NCBI GenBank assembly: GCA_030149025.1
Contig: JASBSH010000283.1
Location: 1-7,945 of the forward strand
Direction: 5' to 3'
Source: Actinomycetales bacterium
GTDB taxonomy: Bacteria > Actinomycetota > Actinomycetes > Actinomycetales > BWSM-131
DNA: 7,945 nucleotides
Position 1 is the first letter of the stretch; the number at the start of each line of letters is the position of its first letter. Both the position numbers and the translations under genes were made by a program. Under the pieces are notes generated by a model. It was not told the DNA's origin, did no database searches, and was given only the letters and a program-made list of their open reading frames with translations. Shown here one piece after another: positions 1 to 6,087 of the stretch.

Positions 1-661
1 CCCCGCGCAGCAGCAGCACGTGCGTGAAGTTGGGTGGGATCTCCTCGACGTGGTGCGTCACCAGCACCAGCGCGGGCGCGGCCGGGTCGGCGGCGAGCTC
101 GCCCAGACGGTGGACGAGGTCCTCGCGCCCGCCGAGGTCGAGGCCGGCCGCCGGTTCGTCCAGCAGCATGAGCTCCGGGTCGGTCATCAGGGCGCGGGCG
201 ATCTGCACCCGTTTACGCTCCCCCTCGCTCAGGGTGCCGAACCGGCGGTCGCGCAGCTGGCCGACCCCCATCGCGTGGAGCAGCTCCCCGGCGCGGGCGT
301 GGTCCAGCCCGTCGTACGCCTCCCGCCAGCGGCCGACCACGCCGTAGGAGGCGGTCACCACCACGTCGGCGACCCGCTCGCCCCCCGGAATCCGCTCGGC
401 GAGGGCGGCGCTGGCCAGCCCGATCCGAGGGCGGAGCTCGAACACGTCCACGGTCCCGAGGACCTCGCCGAGGATCCCGGCCACGCCCCGGGTCGGGTGC
501 ATCCGTCCGGCGGTGACCTGCAGCAGCGTCGTCTTGCCGGCACCGTTCGGCCCGAGCATCACCCACCGTTCGCCGTCGGCGACGGACCAGTCGACGTCGT
601 CCAGGAGGACTGCTCCGTCCCGGACGACGGACACCCCGGCCAGCTCCAGGACGTCGGTCAT
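1..661 (-). CDS. ABC transporter ATP-binding protein (3' end beyond window)
   Basis: This is the cytoplasmic ATPase subunit of an ABC system. It starts at ATG 661 (MTDVLELAGVSV), and 220 residues are visible before the window edge. ABC motifs occur in order: Walker A GPNGAGKTT at about 37-45, signature LSEGE at 144-148, Walker B LMLLDEP at 164-170, D-loop AGLD at 172-175, and the switch His in VTHH at 203-204. Only a short C-terminal tail should be missing. It resembles stand-alone ATPases of the YlmA/ModF kind, but the substrate cannot be told and no permease is in view. There is no in-frame start further upstream and no good Shine-Dalgarno. A nine-codon ORF from ATG 687 ends in an ATGA overlap with this start, so translational coupling is likely. 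The family call is firm; the transported compound is unknown. Confidence 0.9.
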   Translation of the reverse strand, partial: MTDVLELAGVSVVRDGAVLLDDVDWSVADGERWVMLGPNGAGKTTLLQVTAGRMHPTRGVAGILGEVLGTVDVFELRPRIGLASAALAERIPGGERVADVVVTASYGVVGRWREAYDGLDHARAGELLHAMGVGQLRDRRFGTLSEGERKRVQIARALMTDPELMLLDEPAAGLDLGGREDLVHRLGELAADPAAPALVLVTHHVEEIPPNFTHVLLLRG

Positions 662-687
662 GCGGCCGGCCCGCTGCGCTCGAACAT
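658..687 (-). CDS. Putative 9-codon leader ORF coupled to the ABC ATPase gene
   Basis: On the minus strand, ATG 687 opens a nine-residue frame (MFERSGPAA) whose TGA stop (660-658) overlaps the ATG of the ABC gene (661-659) as ATGA. The ATG lies six bases after a -10-like TAGGGT (699-694), so the predicted transcript would begin at or next to this codon, making it a leaderless start. This explains how ribosomes could reach the ABC gene, which has no clear ribosome binding site. It is too short to support by protein similarity; the case rests only on position. A chance open frame in GC-rich DNA is the alternative. Confidence 0.4.
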   Translation of the reverse strand: MFERSGPAA

Positions 688-693
688 GGCACG

Positions 694-699
694 ACCCTA
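694..699 (-). promoter_or_regulatory. -10 element upstream of ABC ATPase leader
   Basis: TAGGGT, read on the minus strand, fits the actinobacterial -10 pattern TANNNT. A start about seven bases on would fall at base 687, the A of the leader ATG. No convincing -35 is visible. It lies back to back with the opposing -10 at 709-714, only nine bases away, so the two polymerases probably compete for this gap. Confidence 0.45.
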
Positions 700-708
700 T
701 TGGCCGCC

Positions 709-714
709 TACCCT
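709..714 (+). promoter_or_regulatory. -10 element giving a leaderless mRNA starting at GTG 721
   Basis: TACCCT fits TANNNT and is followed by six bases and then GTG 721, so transcription would start at the first base of the start codon. This supports GTG 721 over the in-frame TTG at 700, which lies upstream of the predicted transcript. No recognisable -35 hexamer was found. Confidence 0.5.
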
Positions 715-720
715 GGTCCG

Positions 721-1554
721 GTGCTCGACCTGCCGCGTTCGGTCCGCCTCGCCCTGTGGCTGCGGGCCGGGATCGAAGGGCGCGCGACGGTGGACGAGGT
801 GCTGCGCGCCGTCCGGGGGGACGACGAGCCGCACACGGTCGACTGGGTCGGCGACGACACCGCCGCCTGGGCCCCCGCCCCTGGGGACGACGGCACCGAG
901 GACCTGCGACCGGCGCTGGAGCGGCTGCTCCCCCGCGCGGCCGGGGTCCGGGTGGTTCTTCCCGTGCCCGGTGACGTCGTCGGCCTGCGGGGCCCGAGCG
1001 CGATGATCAAGGCAGCAATGGACGCCGGCGAGTGCGTCTTCGTCGACCTCTCGCCGAACACCCGGGTCACGGCCGGCGCTTCGGGATCGGTGGACGCCGT
1101 GGGGCTGGTTCCCGAGGTCACCGAGTTCGGCTCGTGGCTGGAGCCGGGGACGATGGTGACCTGGCGGGCCTGGTCCGTGGCCGCTGCGCCGGCGCCGGCC
1201 GGCGACATGGGCAGCCTCGCGGATGCGGACCGGATGCTGCGTGAGGCGCTGCGCGAGGCGATCGAGGCCCTGGCCGACCTGGACGTGTCGCGCTGGCGGG
1301 AGGACGCGTCGGACCGGATCGCTGCCATCCGGGACGGCGGGCTCGACCGGCGTGCGGCGCCGGGCAGCACACCGCCGCGGGCGTTGCGGGTCCTGGCCAG
1401 CGCCTCCCGGGTGCGGGCCATCGTCGACCTCGCCACGCAGGACGACGGGGCCGCCATCGTGGGGTGGCAGGCGAATGTGCGCCGGGCGGCGCTGCGAGAC
1501 GTGGGCGAGGTGGCGCGGCGGGCGATGGTGGCCGCCACCAACGCACCGCGCTGA
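721..1554 (+). CDS. Conserved-looking actinobacterial protein of unknown function, 277 aa
   Basis: The product starts VLDLPRSVRLALWLRAG. I recognise no enzyme motif, signal peptide or membrane segment, so it is probably cytoplasmic. The N-terminal half carries acidic stretches. The middle, about residues 75-145, looks like a folded core of alternating hydrophobic strands (VRVVLPVPGDVVGL, AMIKAAMDAGECVFVDL, VDAVGLVPEV). The C-terminal half is helical and rich in Arg and Ala, with heptad-like runs such as ADRMLREALREAIEAL. Codon use is strongly GC-biased in the third position, as in its neighbours, which supports a real gene. GTG 721 is preferred because it is six bases after a -10 element; TTG 700 would add seven residues. 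It diverges from the ABC ATPase, so the two may be co-regulated. No function is assigned. Confidence 0.8.
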   Translation: MLDLPRSVRLALWLRAGIEGRATVDEVLRAVRGDDEPHTVDWVGDDTAAWAPAPGDDGTEDLRPALERLLPRAAGVRVVLPVPGDVVGLRGPSAMIKAAMDAGECVFVDLSPNTRVTAGASGSVDAVGLVPEVTEFGSWLEPGTMVTWRAWSVAAAPAPAGDMGSLADADRMLREALREAIEALADLDVSRWREDASDRIAAIRDGGLDRRAAPGSTPPRALRVLASASRVRAIVDLATQDDGAAIVGWQANVRRAALRDVGEVARRAMVAATNAPR

Positions 1555-1590
1555 CCTCCTACTGGCCTCCTACTGACCTCCTACTGACCA
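1552..1590 (+). repeat. 11-bp tandem repeat, about 3.5 units
   Basis: TGACCTCCTAC occurs at 1552-1562, with one change (TGGCCTCCTAC) at 1563-1573, again at 1574-1584, and as a partial TGACCA at 1585-1590. The first unit contains the TGA stop of the upstream gene. The repeat fills most of the 51-bp gap between two convergent genes. On the minus strand each unit reads AGGAGG, a perfect Shine-Dalgarno core, but no gene follows it. Confidence 0.9.
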
Positions 1591-1605
1591 CCGCCGGGTG
1601 GGGCC

Positions 1606-2832
1606 CTACGGGGCCGGTGAGCCGAGCGCCGCGCGGTAGACCTCGACCGTTCGGTCGGCCACCGCGTCCCAGGAAAAGTGGTCGACGGCGCGCCGCCGCC
1701 CGTTCTTTCCGTACCGCCGCGCGCGGGCGGGGTCGGAGACGGCGTCGACGAGGGTGGCCGCTAGGTCCGCGACGAACCGGTCGGGGTCCACCGGGGTTCC
1801 CGTCCCGTCCTGGAGCTGCTCGATCGGCACGAGCCACCCGGTCTCACCGTCGAGGACGACCTCCGGGATCCCTCCCGTGGACGTCGCGACGACGGGGGCG
1901 CTGCACGACATCGCCTCGAGGTTGACGATGCCGAGCGGCTCGTAGACCGACGGGCAGACGAACACCGTGGCGTGGGTGAGCAGCTGACGGAGCTGCTGGC
2001 GGGGCAGCATCCGTTCGATCCACACGACCCCCGAGCGGGTGGCCTGCAGCTGCTCGACGAGACCGCTCACCTCGGTCATGATCTGCGCGGTGTCGGGGGC
2101 TCCGGCGCACAGCACGAGCTGGACGTCGTCGGGCAGGGACGCGGCGGCTCGCAGCAGGTACGGCAGGCCCTTCTGACGGGTGATGCGGCCGACGAAGACG
2201 ACGGTGGGTCGCCCGGGGTCGACGCCCAGACCGACCACGTGGTCGGTGCCCTCGTCGGGGTACCACGCGTCGGAGTCGATGCCGTTGTGGACGACGTGGA
2301 CCTTCTCGGGGTCCAGCTCCGGGTAGCAGCGGAGAATGTCACGCCGCATGCCGTCGCTGACCGCGATCACGGCGGCCGCCCCGTGGTAGGCGGTGCGCTC
2401 CGCGAACGACGACAGCGCGTACCCCCCGCCGAGCTGCTCGGCCTTCCACGGACGCAGCGGCTCGAGGCTGTGCGCGGTGACGACGTGCGGCACCTCGTGC
2501 AGCAGACCGGCGACGTGACCGGCGAAGTTGGCGTACCAGGTGTGGGAGTGGACGAGGTCAACACCGTCCACGCCGCCTTCCCGACCCGCGTCCCCGGCCA
2601 TCCGCAGGTCGACACCAAGGGTCCGGAGAGCCGGGTTCTGCCCCGCGAGGTCGGCCGGCTCCGCATAGGCCGTGACGCCGGGATCCTGGCGAGGCCGGCC
2701 GAAGCAACGGACGTGCAGGTCGACACGGTGACGCAGCACCGCCGCGAGCTCCGCGACGTGCACACCCGCACCGCCGTACACCTCCGGCGGGTACTCCTTC
2801 GTGAACATCTCGACGCGCATCTCGCCCGGCAT
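1606..2832 (-). CDS. glgA: Glycogen synthase, actinobacterial GT4 type (GlgA/GlgM)
   Basis: This is a cytoplasmic GT-B glycosyltransferase that uses ADP-glucose. It has 408 residues, near the length of the corynebacterial/mycobacterial family and shorter than the GT5 GlgA of enterobacteria. Visible motifs are the N-terminal nucleotide-sugar loop KEYPPEVYGGAGVH (12-25), TAHSLEP (119-125), the donor-phosphate pair R216/K221 in GRITRQKG, and the GT4 E-x7-E pair E298/E306 in EPLGIVNLE. It diverges from glgC, the same arrangement as Rv1212c/Rv1213 of Mycobacterium tuberculosis. In that lineage the enzyme mainly makes maltose-1-phosphate (GlgM) for the GlgE route, so true glycogen elongation is not certain here. 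ATG 2832 is preferred because AAGGAG lies five bases upstream. ATG 2820 (MRVEMFTKEYPP) fits the usual family N-terminus and remains possible. Confidence 0.93.
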   Translation of the reverse strand: MPGEMRVEMFTKEYPPEVYGGAGVHVAELAAVLRHRVDLHVRCFGRPRQDPGVTAYAEPADLAGQNPALRTLGVDLRMAGDAGREGGVDGVDLVHSHTWYANFAGHVAGLLHEVPHVVTAHSLEPLRPWKAEQLGGGYALSSFAERTAYHGAAAVIAVSDGMRRDILRCYPELDPEKVHVVHNGIDSDAWYPDEGTDHVVGLGVDPGRPTVVFVGRITRQKGLPYLLRAAASLPDDVQLVLCAGAPDTAQIMTEVSGLVEQLQATRSGVVWIERMLPRQQLRQLLTHATVFVCPSVYEPLGIVNLEAMSCSAPVVATSTGGIPEVVLDGETGWLVPIEQLQDGTGTPVDPDRFVADLAATLVDAVSDPARARRYGKNGRRRAVDHFSWDAVADRTVEVYRAALGSPAP

Positions 2833-2837
2833 CCCTT

Positions 2838-2843
2838 CTCCTT
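2838..2843 (-). promoter_or_regulatory. Shine-Dalgarno of glgA (decides the start)
   Basis: AAGGAG on the minus strand ends five bases before ATG 2832 and 17 bases before the alternative ATG 2820. The spacing therefore favours 2832. It is the strongest ribosome binding site in the window; most other genes here have none. Confidence 0.65.
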
Positions 2844-2853
2844 GATCACACCC

Positions 2854-2865
2854 CGTGACGTCACG
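2854..2865. promoter_or_regulatory. Perfect 12-bp palindrome in the glgA-glgC control region
   Basis: CGTGACGTCACG is fully self-complementary. It lies between the divergent glgA and glgC starts and overlaps the last three bases of the putative glgA -10 (2868-2863), covering the predicted glgA transcription start. This is the position of a repressor operator. No regulator is encoded in the window, and the binding protein is unknown. Confidence 0.45.
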
Positions 2866-2868
2866 CTA
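2863..2868 (-). promoter_or_regulatory. Putative -10 element of glgA
   Basis: TAGCGT on the minus strand fits TANNNT. A start seven bases on (about 2856) would leave a 24-base leader containing the AAGGAG ribosome binding site. The same ten-base context TAGCGT[G/C]ACG recurs upstream of fabG (7646-7637). No good -35 is seen. Confidence 0.35.
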
Positions 2869-2945
2869 GTGGGCATCGGATGCTGCGCCCGTTCTCGCGA
2901 ACCGCAGCAGCTGTCGTGTGCGCTGCGGGGAACCCGCTGCGCCCC

Positions 2946-2951
2946 TAACCT
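2946..2951 (+). promoter_or_regulatory. -10 element giving a leaderless glgC mRNA
   Basis: TAACCT is followed by six bases and then ATG 2958, so the transcript is predicted to begin at the start codon. It supports ATG 2958 rather than the in-frame GTG at 2952. A small inverted repeat (GCGGG 2925-2929, CCCGC 2933-2937) lies just upstream, where a regulator could act. Confidence 0.5.
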
Positions 2952-2957
2952 GTGGGC

Positions 2958-4244
2958 ATGCCTGCGCCCAAGGTCCTCGCCATCGTCCTCGCCGGTGGCG
3001 AGGGAAAGCGGCTGATGCCCCTCACGGCAGACCGGGCGAAGCCGGCCGTCCCGTTCGGCGGCACCTACCGGTTGATCGACTTCGCCCTGTCGAACCTCGT
3101 CAACTCGGACATGCTGAAGATCGTCGTGCTGACCCAGTACAAGTCCCACAGCCTGGACCGGCACATCACGCTGACGTGGCGGATGTCGACGATGCTGGGC
3201 AACTACGTCACGCCGGTTCCCGCCCAGCAGCGGGTCGGGAAGCACTGGTACCTGGGCAGCGCCGACGCGATCTACCAGAGCTTCAACCTGATCCAGGACG
3301 AGCGGCCCGACATCGTGGTGGTCGTCGGGGCGGACCACGTCTACCGCATGGACTTCTGCCAGATGGTCGACCAGCACCTGGAGGTGGGCGCACCGTGCTC
3401 GGTGGCGGCGATCCGCCAACCCCTGGCGCTGGCGGACCAGTTCGGCGTCATCGACGTGGACGCGACGACGGCCCCGATGATCAAGGCCTTCCTCGAGAAG
3501 CCCAAGGGCGTCCAGGGCCTTCCGGACGCGCCGGACCAGGTGCTGGCCTCCATGGGCAACTACGTCTTCGATACGGACGCGCTCGTCGAGGCGGTGACCA
3601 GGGACGCGAAGGACGACTCGTCGGCACACGACATGGGCGGGAACATCGTGCCATCCTTCGTGGAGCGGGGCGAGGCTGCCGTCTACGACTTCAGGGACAA
3701 CGACGTGGCCGGTTCCACGCCCCGGGACAAGGACTACTGGCGCGACGTCGGGACCATCGACTCGTTCTTCGACGCCCACATGGACCTGATCTCGGTCCAT
3801 CCCGTGTTCAACCTCTACAACGACAAGTGGCCGATCTTCTCCTACGTCGCGCCCCTGCCCCCCGCCAAGTTCGTGCATGGCTGGCACGGGCGCATCGGCC
3901 ACGCGGTCAACTCCGTGGTCTCGCCCGGCGCAGTCGTCTCCGGCGCGACCGTCGAGAACTCGGTGCTCGCGCCCAAGGTTCACGTCCACTCGTGGTCCTC
4001 GGTGAGCGACAGCGTGATCATGGAGGGTGTCGACATCGGCCGCCACGCCGTCATCCGTAGGGCGATCATCGACAAGAACGTGCGCGTGCCCGAAGGGGTC
4101 AGGATCGGTATGGACCCCGAGGAGGACCGCAGCCGCGGCTTCCACGTCACCGAGTCCGGGATCACCGTCATCGGCAAGGGGCAGCACGTGCCTCCGCTGC
4201 GCCGCGCTGCGATCCCGACGACGGCGGCGGCGACCCGCGGCTGA
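2958..4244 (+). CDS. glgC: Glucose-1-phosphate adenylyltransferase (ADP-glucose pyrophosphorylase)
   Basis: It makes ADP-glucose and pyrophosphate from ATP and glucose-1-phosphate, the committed step to glycogen and maltose-1-phosphate. The protein has 428 residues, a normal length. Motifs in order: nucleotide loop LAGGEGKRLMPLT (11-23), PFGGTYRLIDFALSN (32-46), GSADAIYQ (100-107), the acidic catalytic segment VVVGADHVYRMD (121-132), the glucose-1-phosphate site FLEKPK (178-183), and YWRDVGT (260-266). A C-terminal left-handed beta-helix follows (about 300-400) with hexapeptide-like repeats (VVSPGAVVSGATVENSVLAP). ATG 2958 is chosen because it is six bases after a TAACCT -10 and no Shine-Dalgarno is present. 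GTG 2952 would add two residues. Its product is the substrate of the divergent glgA. Confidence 0.97.
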   Translation: MPAPKVLAIVLAGGEGKRLMPLTADRAKPAVPFGGTYRLIDFALSNLVNSDMLKIVVLTQYKSHSLDRHITLTWRMSTMLGNYVTPVPAQQRVGKHWYLGSADAIYQSFNLIQDERPDIVVVVGADHVYRMDFCQMVDQHLEVGAPCSVAAIRQPLALADQFGVIDVDATTAPMIKAFLEKPKGVQGLPDAPDQVLASMGNYVFDTDALVEAVTRDAKDDSSAHDMGGNIVPSFVERGEAAVYDFRDNDVAGSTPRDKDYWRDVGTIDSFFDAHMDLISVHPVFNLYNDKWPIFSYVAPLPPAKFVHGWHGRIGHAVNSVVSPGAVVSGATVENSVLAPKVHVHSWSSVSDSVIMEGVDIGRHAVIRRAIIDKNVRVPEGVRIGMDPEEDRSRGFHVTESGITVIGKGQHVPPLRRAAIPTTAAATRG

Positions 4245-4250
4245 GTGAAC

Positions 4251-4276
4251 GGCGGCCGCCGGGACCTTCGGCCGCC
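4251..4276 (+). terminator. GC-rich hairpin just after glgC
   Basis: GGCGGCCG (4251-4258) pairs with CGGCCGCC (4269-4276) around a 10-base loop, starting six bases after the glgC stop. There is no T-tract, which is common for actinobacterial terminators, so it may end or protect the glgC transcript. A second hairpin, GTCCGG (4302-4307) with CCGGAC (4311-4316), follows before serB. Confidence 0.4.
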
Positions 4277-4285
4277 GGGACCTTC
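4253..4285. repeat. Perfect 16-bp tandem repeat, two copies
   Basis: GGCCGCCGGGACCTTC occurs at 4254-4269 and directly again at 4270-4285, with one further matching base on the left. It lies in the 112-bp gap between glgC and serB and overlaps the hairpin at 4251-4276. The duplication itself creates part of that hairpin's right arm. Confidence 0.9.
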
Positions 4286-4344
4286 CGTGAGACCGAGGTC
4301 CGTCCGGCCCCCGGACCGTCCCTCTGCGCCCCGCACGAGCCCCG

Positions 4345-4350
4345 TAACCT
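4345..4350 (+). promoter_or_regulatory. -10 element giving a leaderless serB mRNA
   Basis: TAACCT, identical to the glgC element, is followed by six bases and then GTG 4357. The transcript would start at the start codon. No ribosome binding site precedes the gene, which fits leaderless translation. Confidence 0.5.
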
Positions 4351-4356
4351 GATGGC

Positions 4357-5553
4357 GTGCTTCCGGAGCCGGACGACCCCACCCTGCTCGTGACCGTCAC
4401 CGGTCAGGACCGTCCGGGTCTGACGGCGAGGCTGTTCGACGCCCTCGCGTGCACCCGGGACGTCGAGGTCATCGACGTGGAGCAGGTGGTCGTGCGAGAG
4501 CACCTCACGCTCGCCGTCCTGCTCAGCCCCGGTGAGCACGAGGGCCAGGTGATCGCCTCGGTCAACCGCGTGGGCAAGGAGCTGGGCGTTCGCGTCAGCT
4601 GCCTGTCCGGCCGCGGTGACAACAAGCGCCGTCCGCGAGGTCGCCTGGCGGTGACGGTGCTCGGCAACCCCTTGCGCCCGGTCGCGGTCGCGGCGGTGAC
4701 CAGCATCATCGCCGAGCACGGGGCCAACATCGACCGTGTGCGCCGCCTGTCCCGAGAACCGGTGACGACGATCGAGCTCGACGTGTCGGGCAGCGACGCC
4801 GCCGCGCTGCGGCGTGCCCTGGTGGCCGAGGCTGGCAGGCGGGGGGTCGACGTGGCCGTCTCCCCCGCCGGTCTCGCCAGACGCGGGCGCCGGCTCGTCG
4901 TCCTCGACGTGGACTCGACCCTCATCACCTCCGAGGTGATCGAGCTGCTCGCCGAACGCGCGGGCCGCGGGCCCGAGGTGGCCGCCGTCACCGAGGTGGC
5001 CATGCGGGGTGAGCTGGACTTCGCCCAGAGCCTCCACGAGCGCGTGGCCGCGCTGAAGGGGCTGGATGCCCGCGTCCTCACTGAAGTGCGGGACGCCGTC
5101 CAGCTGACGTCGGGAGCCCGGACGCTGTGCCGCACGCTGCGCGGTCTCGGGTTCACGCTCGGCCTCGTGTCCGGTGGTTTCGCCGAGATCATCGAACCGT
5201 TGGCGCGTCAGGTGGACGCCCAGTACGTCCGGGCGAACCGCCTGGAGGTCGTCGACGGGCGGCTCACGGGGAAGGTCTCCGGCGAGGTCGTCGACAGGGC
5301 CGGGAAGGCCGCGGCGCTCAGGGAGTTCGCCGCCAGCGAGGGCCTGCCGCTGGCGCGGACGGTCGCCGTCGGGGACGGCGCCAACGACGTCGACATGCTG
5401 GCCGCAGCCGGTCTCGGGATCGCCTTCAACGCCAAACCCATCGTGCGAGAGCAGGCGGACGCGTCCGTGAACGTGCCCTATCTCGATGCTGTGCTGTACC
5501 TGCTCGGTATCAGCCGCGAGGAGATCGAGGACGCGGAGACCGCTGCAGGCTGA
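4357..5553 (+). CDS. serB: Phosphoserine phosphatase with tandem ACT domains
   Basis: It hydrolyses O-phospho-L-serine to L-serine, the last step of the phosphorylated serine pathway, in the cytoplasm. The protein has 398 residues, matching the long SerB2 type of mycobacteria. Two ACT-like regulatory domains come first (about 9-85, starting LLVTVTGQDRPGLTARLFDAL, and 97-168), suggesting amino-acid feedback. The HAD catalytic half follows: motif I DVDST with nucleophile D184 and general acid D186, motif II S272 in VSGGF, motif III K317, and motif IV GDGANDVDM (339-347). All key residues are present. GTG 4357 is the start, six bases after a TAACCT -10, with no Shine-Dalgarno. The gene is transcribed alone and converges on the phosphatase gene at 5594, only 40 bp away. 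Confidence 0.96.
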   Translation: MLPEPDDPTLLVTVTGQDRPGLTARLFDALACTRDVEVIDVEQVVVREHLTLAVLLSPGEHEGQVIASVNRVGKELGVRVSCLSGRGDNKRRPRGRLAVTVLGNPLRPVAVAAVTSIIAEHGANIDRVRRLSREPVTTIELDVSGSDAAALRRALVAEAGRRGVDVAVSPAGLARRGRRLVVLDVDSTLITSEVIELLAERAGRGPEVAAVTEVAMRGELDFAQSLHERVAALKGLDARVLTEVRDAVQLTSGARTLCRTLRGLGFTLGLVSGGFAEIIEPLARQVDAQYVRANRLEVVDGRLTGKVSGEVVDRAGKAAALREFAASEGLPLARTVAVGDGANDVDMLAAAGLGIAFNAKPIVREQADASVNVPYLDAVLYLLGISREEIEDAETAAG

Positions 5554-5593
5554 GTCCCGCAGAGACCACCTGTCGGCTTCGTGCGAGGACTGC

Positions 5594-6070
5594 TCAGGGC
5601 GTGTAGAGCGCGTCGAGCCGTGCGCTGGCGGCCGCCGTGTCGGCCCAGCCGCCGTCGATCCGCAGCACCGCCACCGCTGAGGTCGGGAACGACACCGGGC
5701 TGCCGCACAGCACCTGCACGGTCGACGACATCGTCGGCTCGTGCCCGACGACGAGCAGGGTCCCGACCTCCGGCGAGGTCTCGGCCACCAGATGCAGCAG
5801 CTGGTGGACGCCGGTGGAGTACAGCTCCGGCAGGTACCTCACCTCGGCGTCCGGTGCAGCCATCGCCTGCAGTACCAGCTCGGTGGTCTGCCTGGTCCGC
5901 AGGGAGTCCGACGCGAGCACGAGGTCGGGCAGCAGGCCGCGCGCTGCGATCCACCGGCCCGCACCGGGCGCGTCGCGCGTGCCCCGGTCCGCGAGGGGAC
6001 GCTCGTGGTCCGGCGTCCCCTGCGGCGAGGCGGCCTTCGAGTGCCGCATGAGCAGCAGGCTCTTCGCCAC
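5594..6070 (-). CDS. SixA-type histidine phosphatase
   Basis: This is a 158-residue histidine phosphatase superfamily protein. The N-terminus MAKSLLLMRHSKA contains the phosphate-accepting R9-H10 in the RHSKA form typical of the SixA branch. SDSLRTRQT supplies R58, PELY supplies the acidic E82, and VVGHEPT gives the second catalytic His H110, so the active site is complete. SixA removes phosphate from phosphohistidine in E. coli ArcB; the substrate of this actinobacterial relative is not known. The start is GTG 6070 with only a weak ribosome binding site. It begins 17 bases after the fabI stop on the same strand, so it is probably the last gene of a fabG-fabI operon. It is soluble, with no signal peptide. 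Confidence 0.9.
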   Translation of the reverse strand: MAKSLLLMRHSKAASPQGTPDHERPLADRGTRDAPGAGRWIAARGLLPDLVLASDSLRTRQTTELVLQAMAAPDAEVRYLPELYSTGVHQLLHLVAETSPEVGTLLVVGHEPTMSSTVQVLCGSPVSFPTSAVAVLRIDGGWADTAAASARLDALYTP

Positions 6071-6087
6071 CGCCGACTCAGACCGCT

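Noticed and set aside
20..1006. A 328-codon plus-strand frame over the ABC gene and the divergent gap
   Set aside because: The minus-strand frame there carries Walker A, signature and Walker B motifs. The plus-strand product is an antisense shadow that runs on into the wrong frame of the next gene.
708..1541. A 277-codon minus-strand frame opposite the unknown gene, preceded by AGGAGG repeats
   Set aside because: The ribosome-binding-like repeats are tempting, but the start is TTG and the product is Ser/Arg/Thr-rich shadow protein. The plus-strand frame has the better third-position GC pattern and a leaderless promoter.
1601..1615. GGCCC/GGGCC hairpin at the glgA stop as a terminator
   Set aside because: Only five pairs with a four-base loop and no T-tract. 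This is expected by chance at this GC content.
2367..4400. A 677-codon open frame on the minus strand across glgC
   Set aside because: It is antisense to glgC, whose motifs are complete. Its translation is His/Val/Arg/Asp-rich low-complexity protein typical of the mirror frame of a GC-rich gene, with no recognisable domain.
5554..5593. Search for a bidirectional terminator between serB and the histidine phosphatase gene
   Set aside because: The 40-bp convergent gap shows no stem longer than a few bases and no T-tract.
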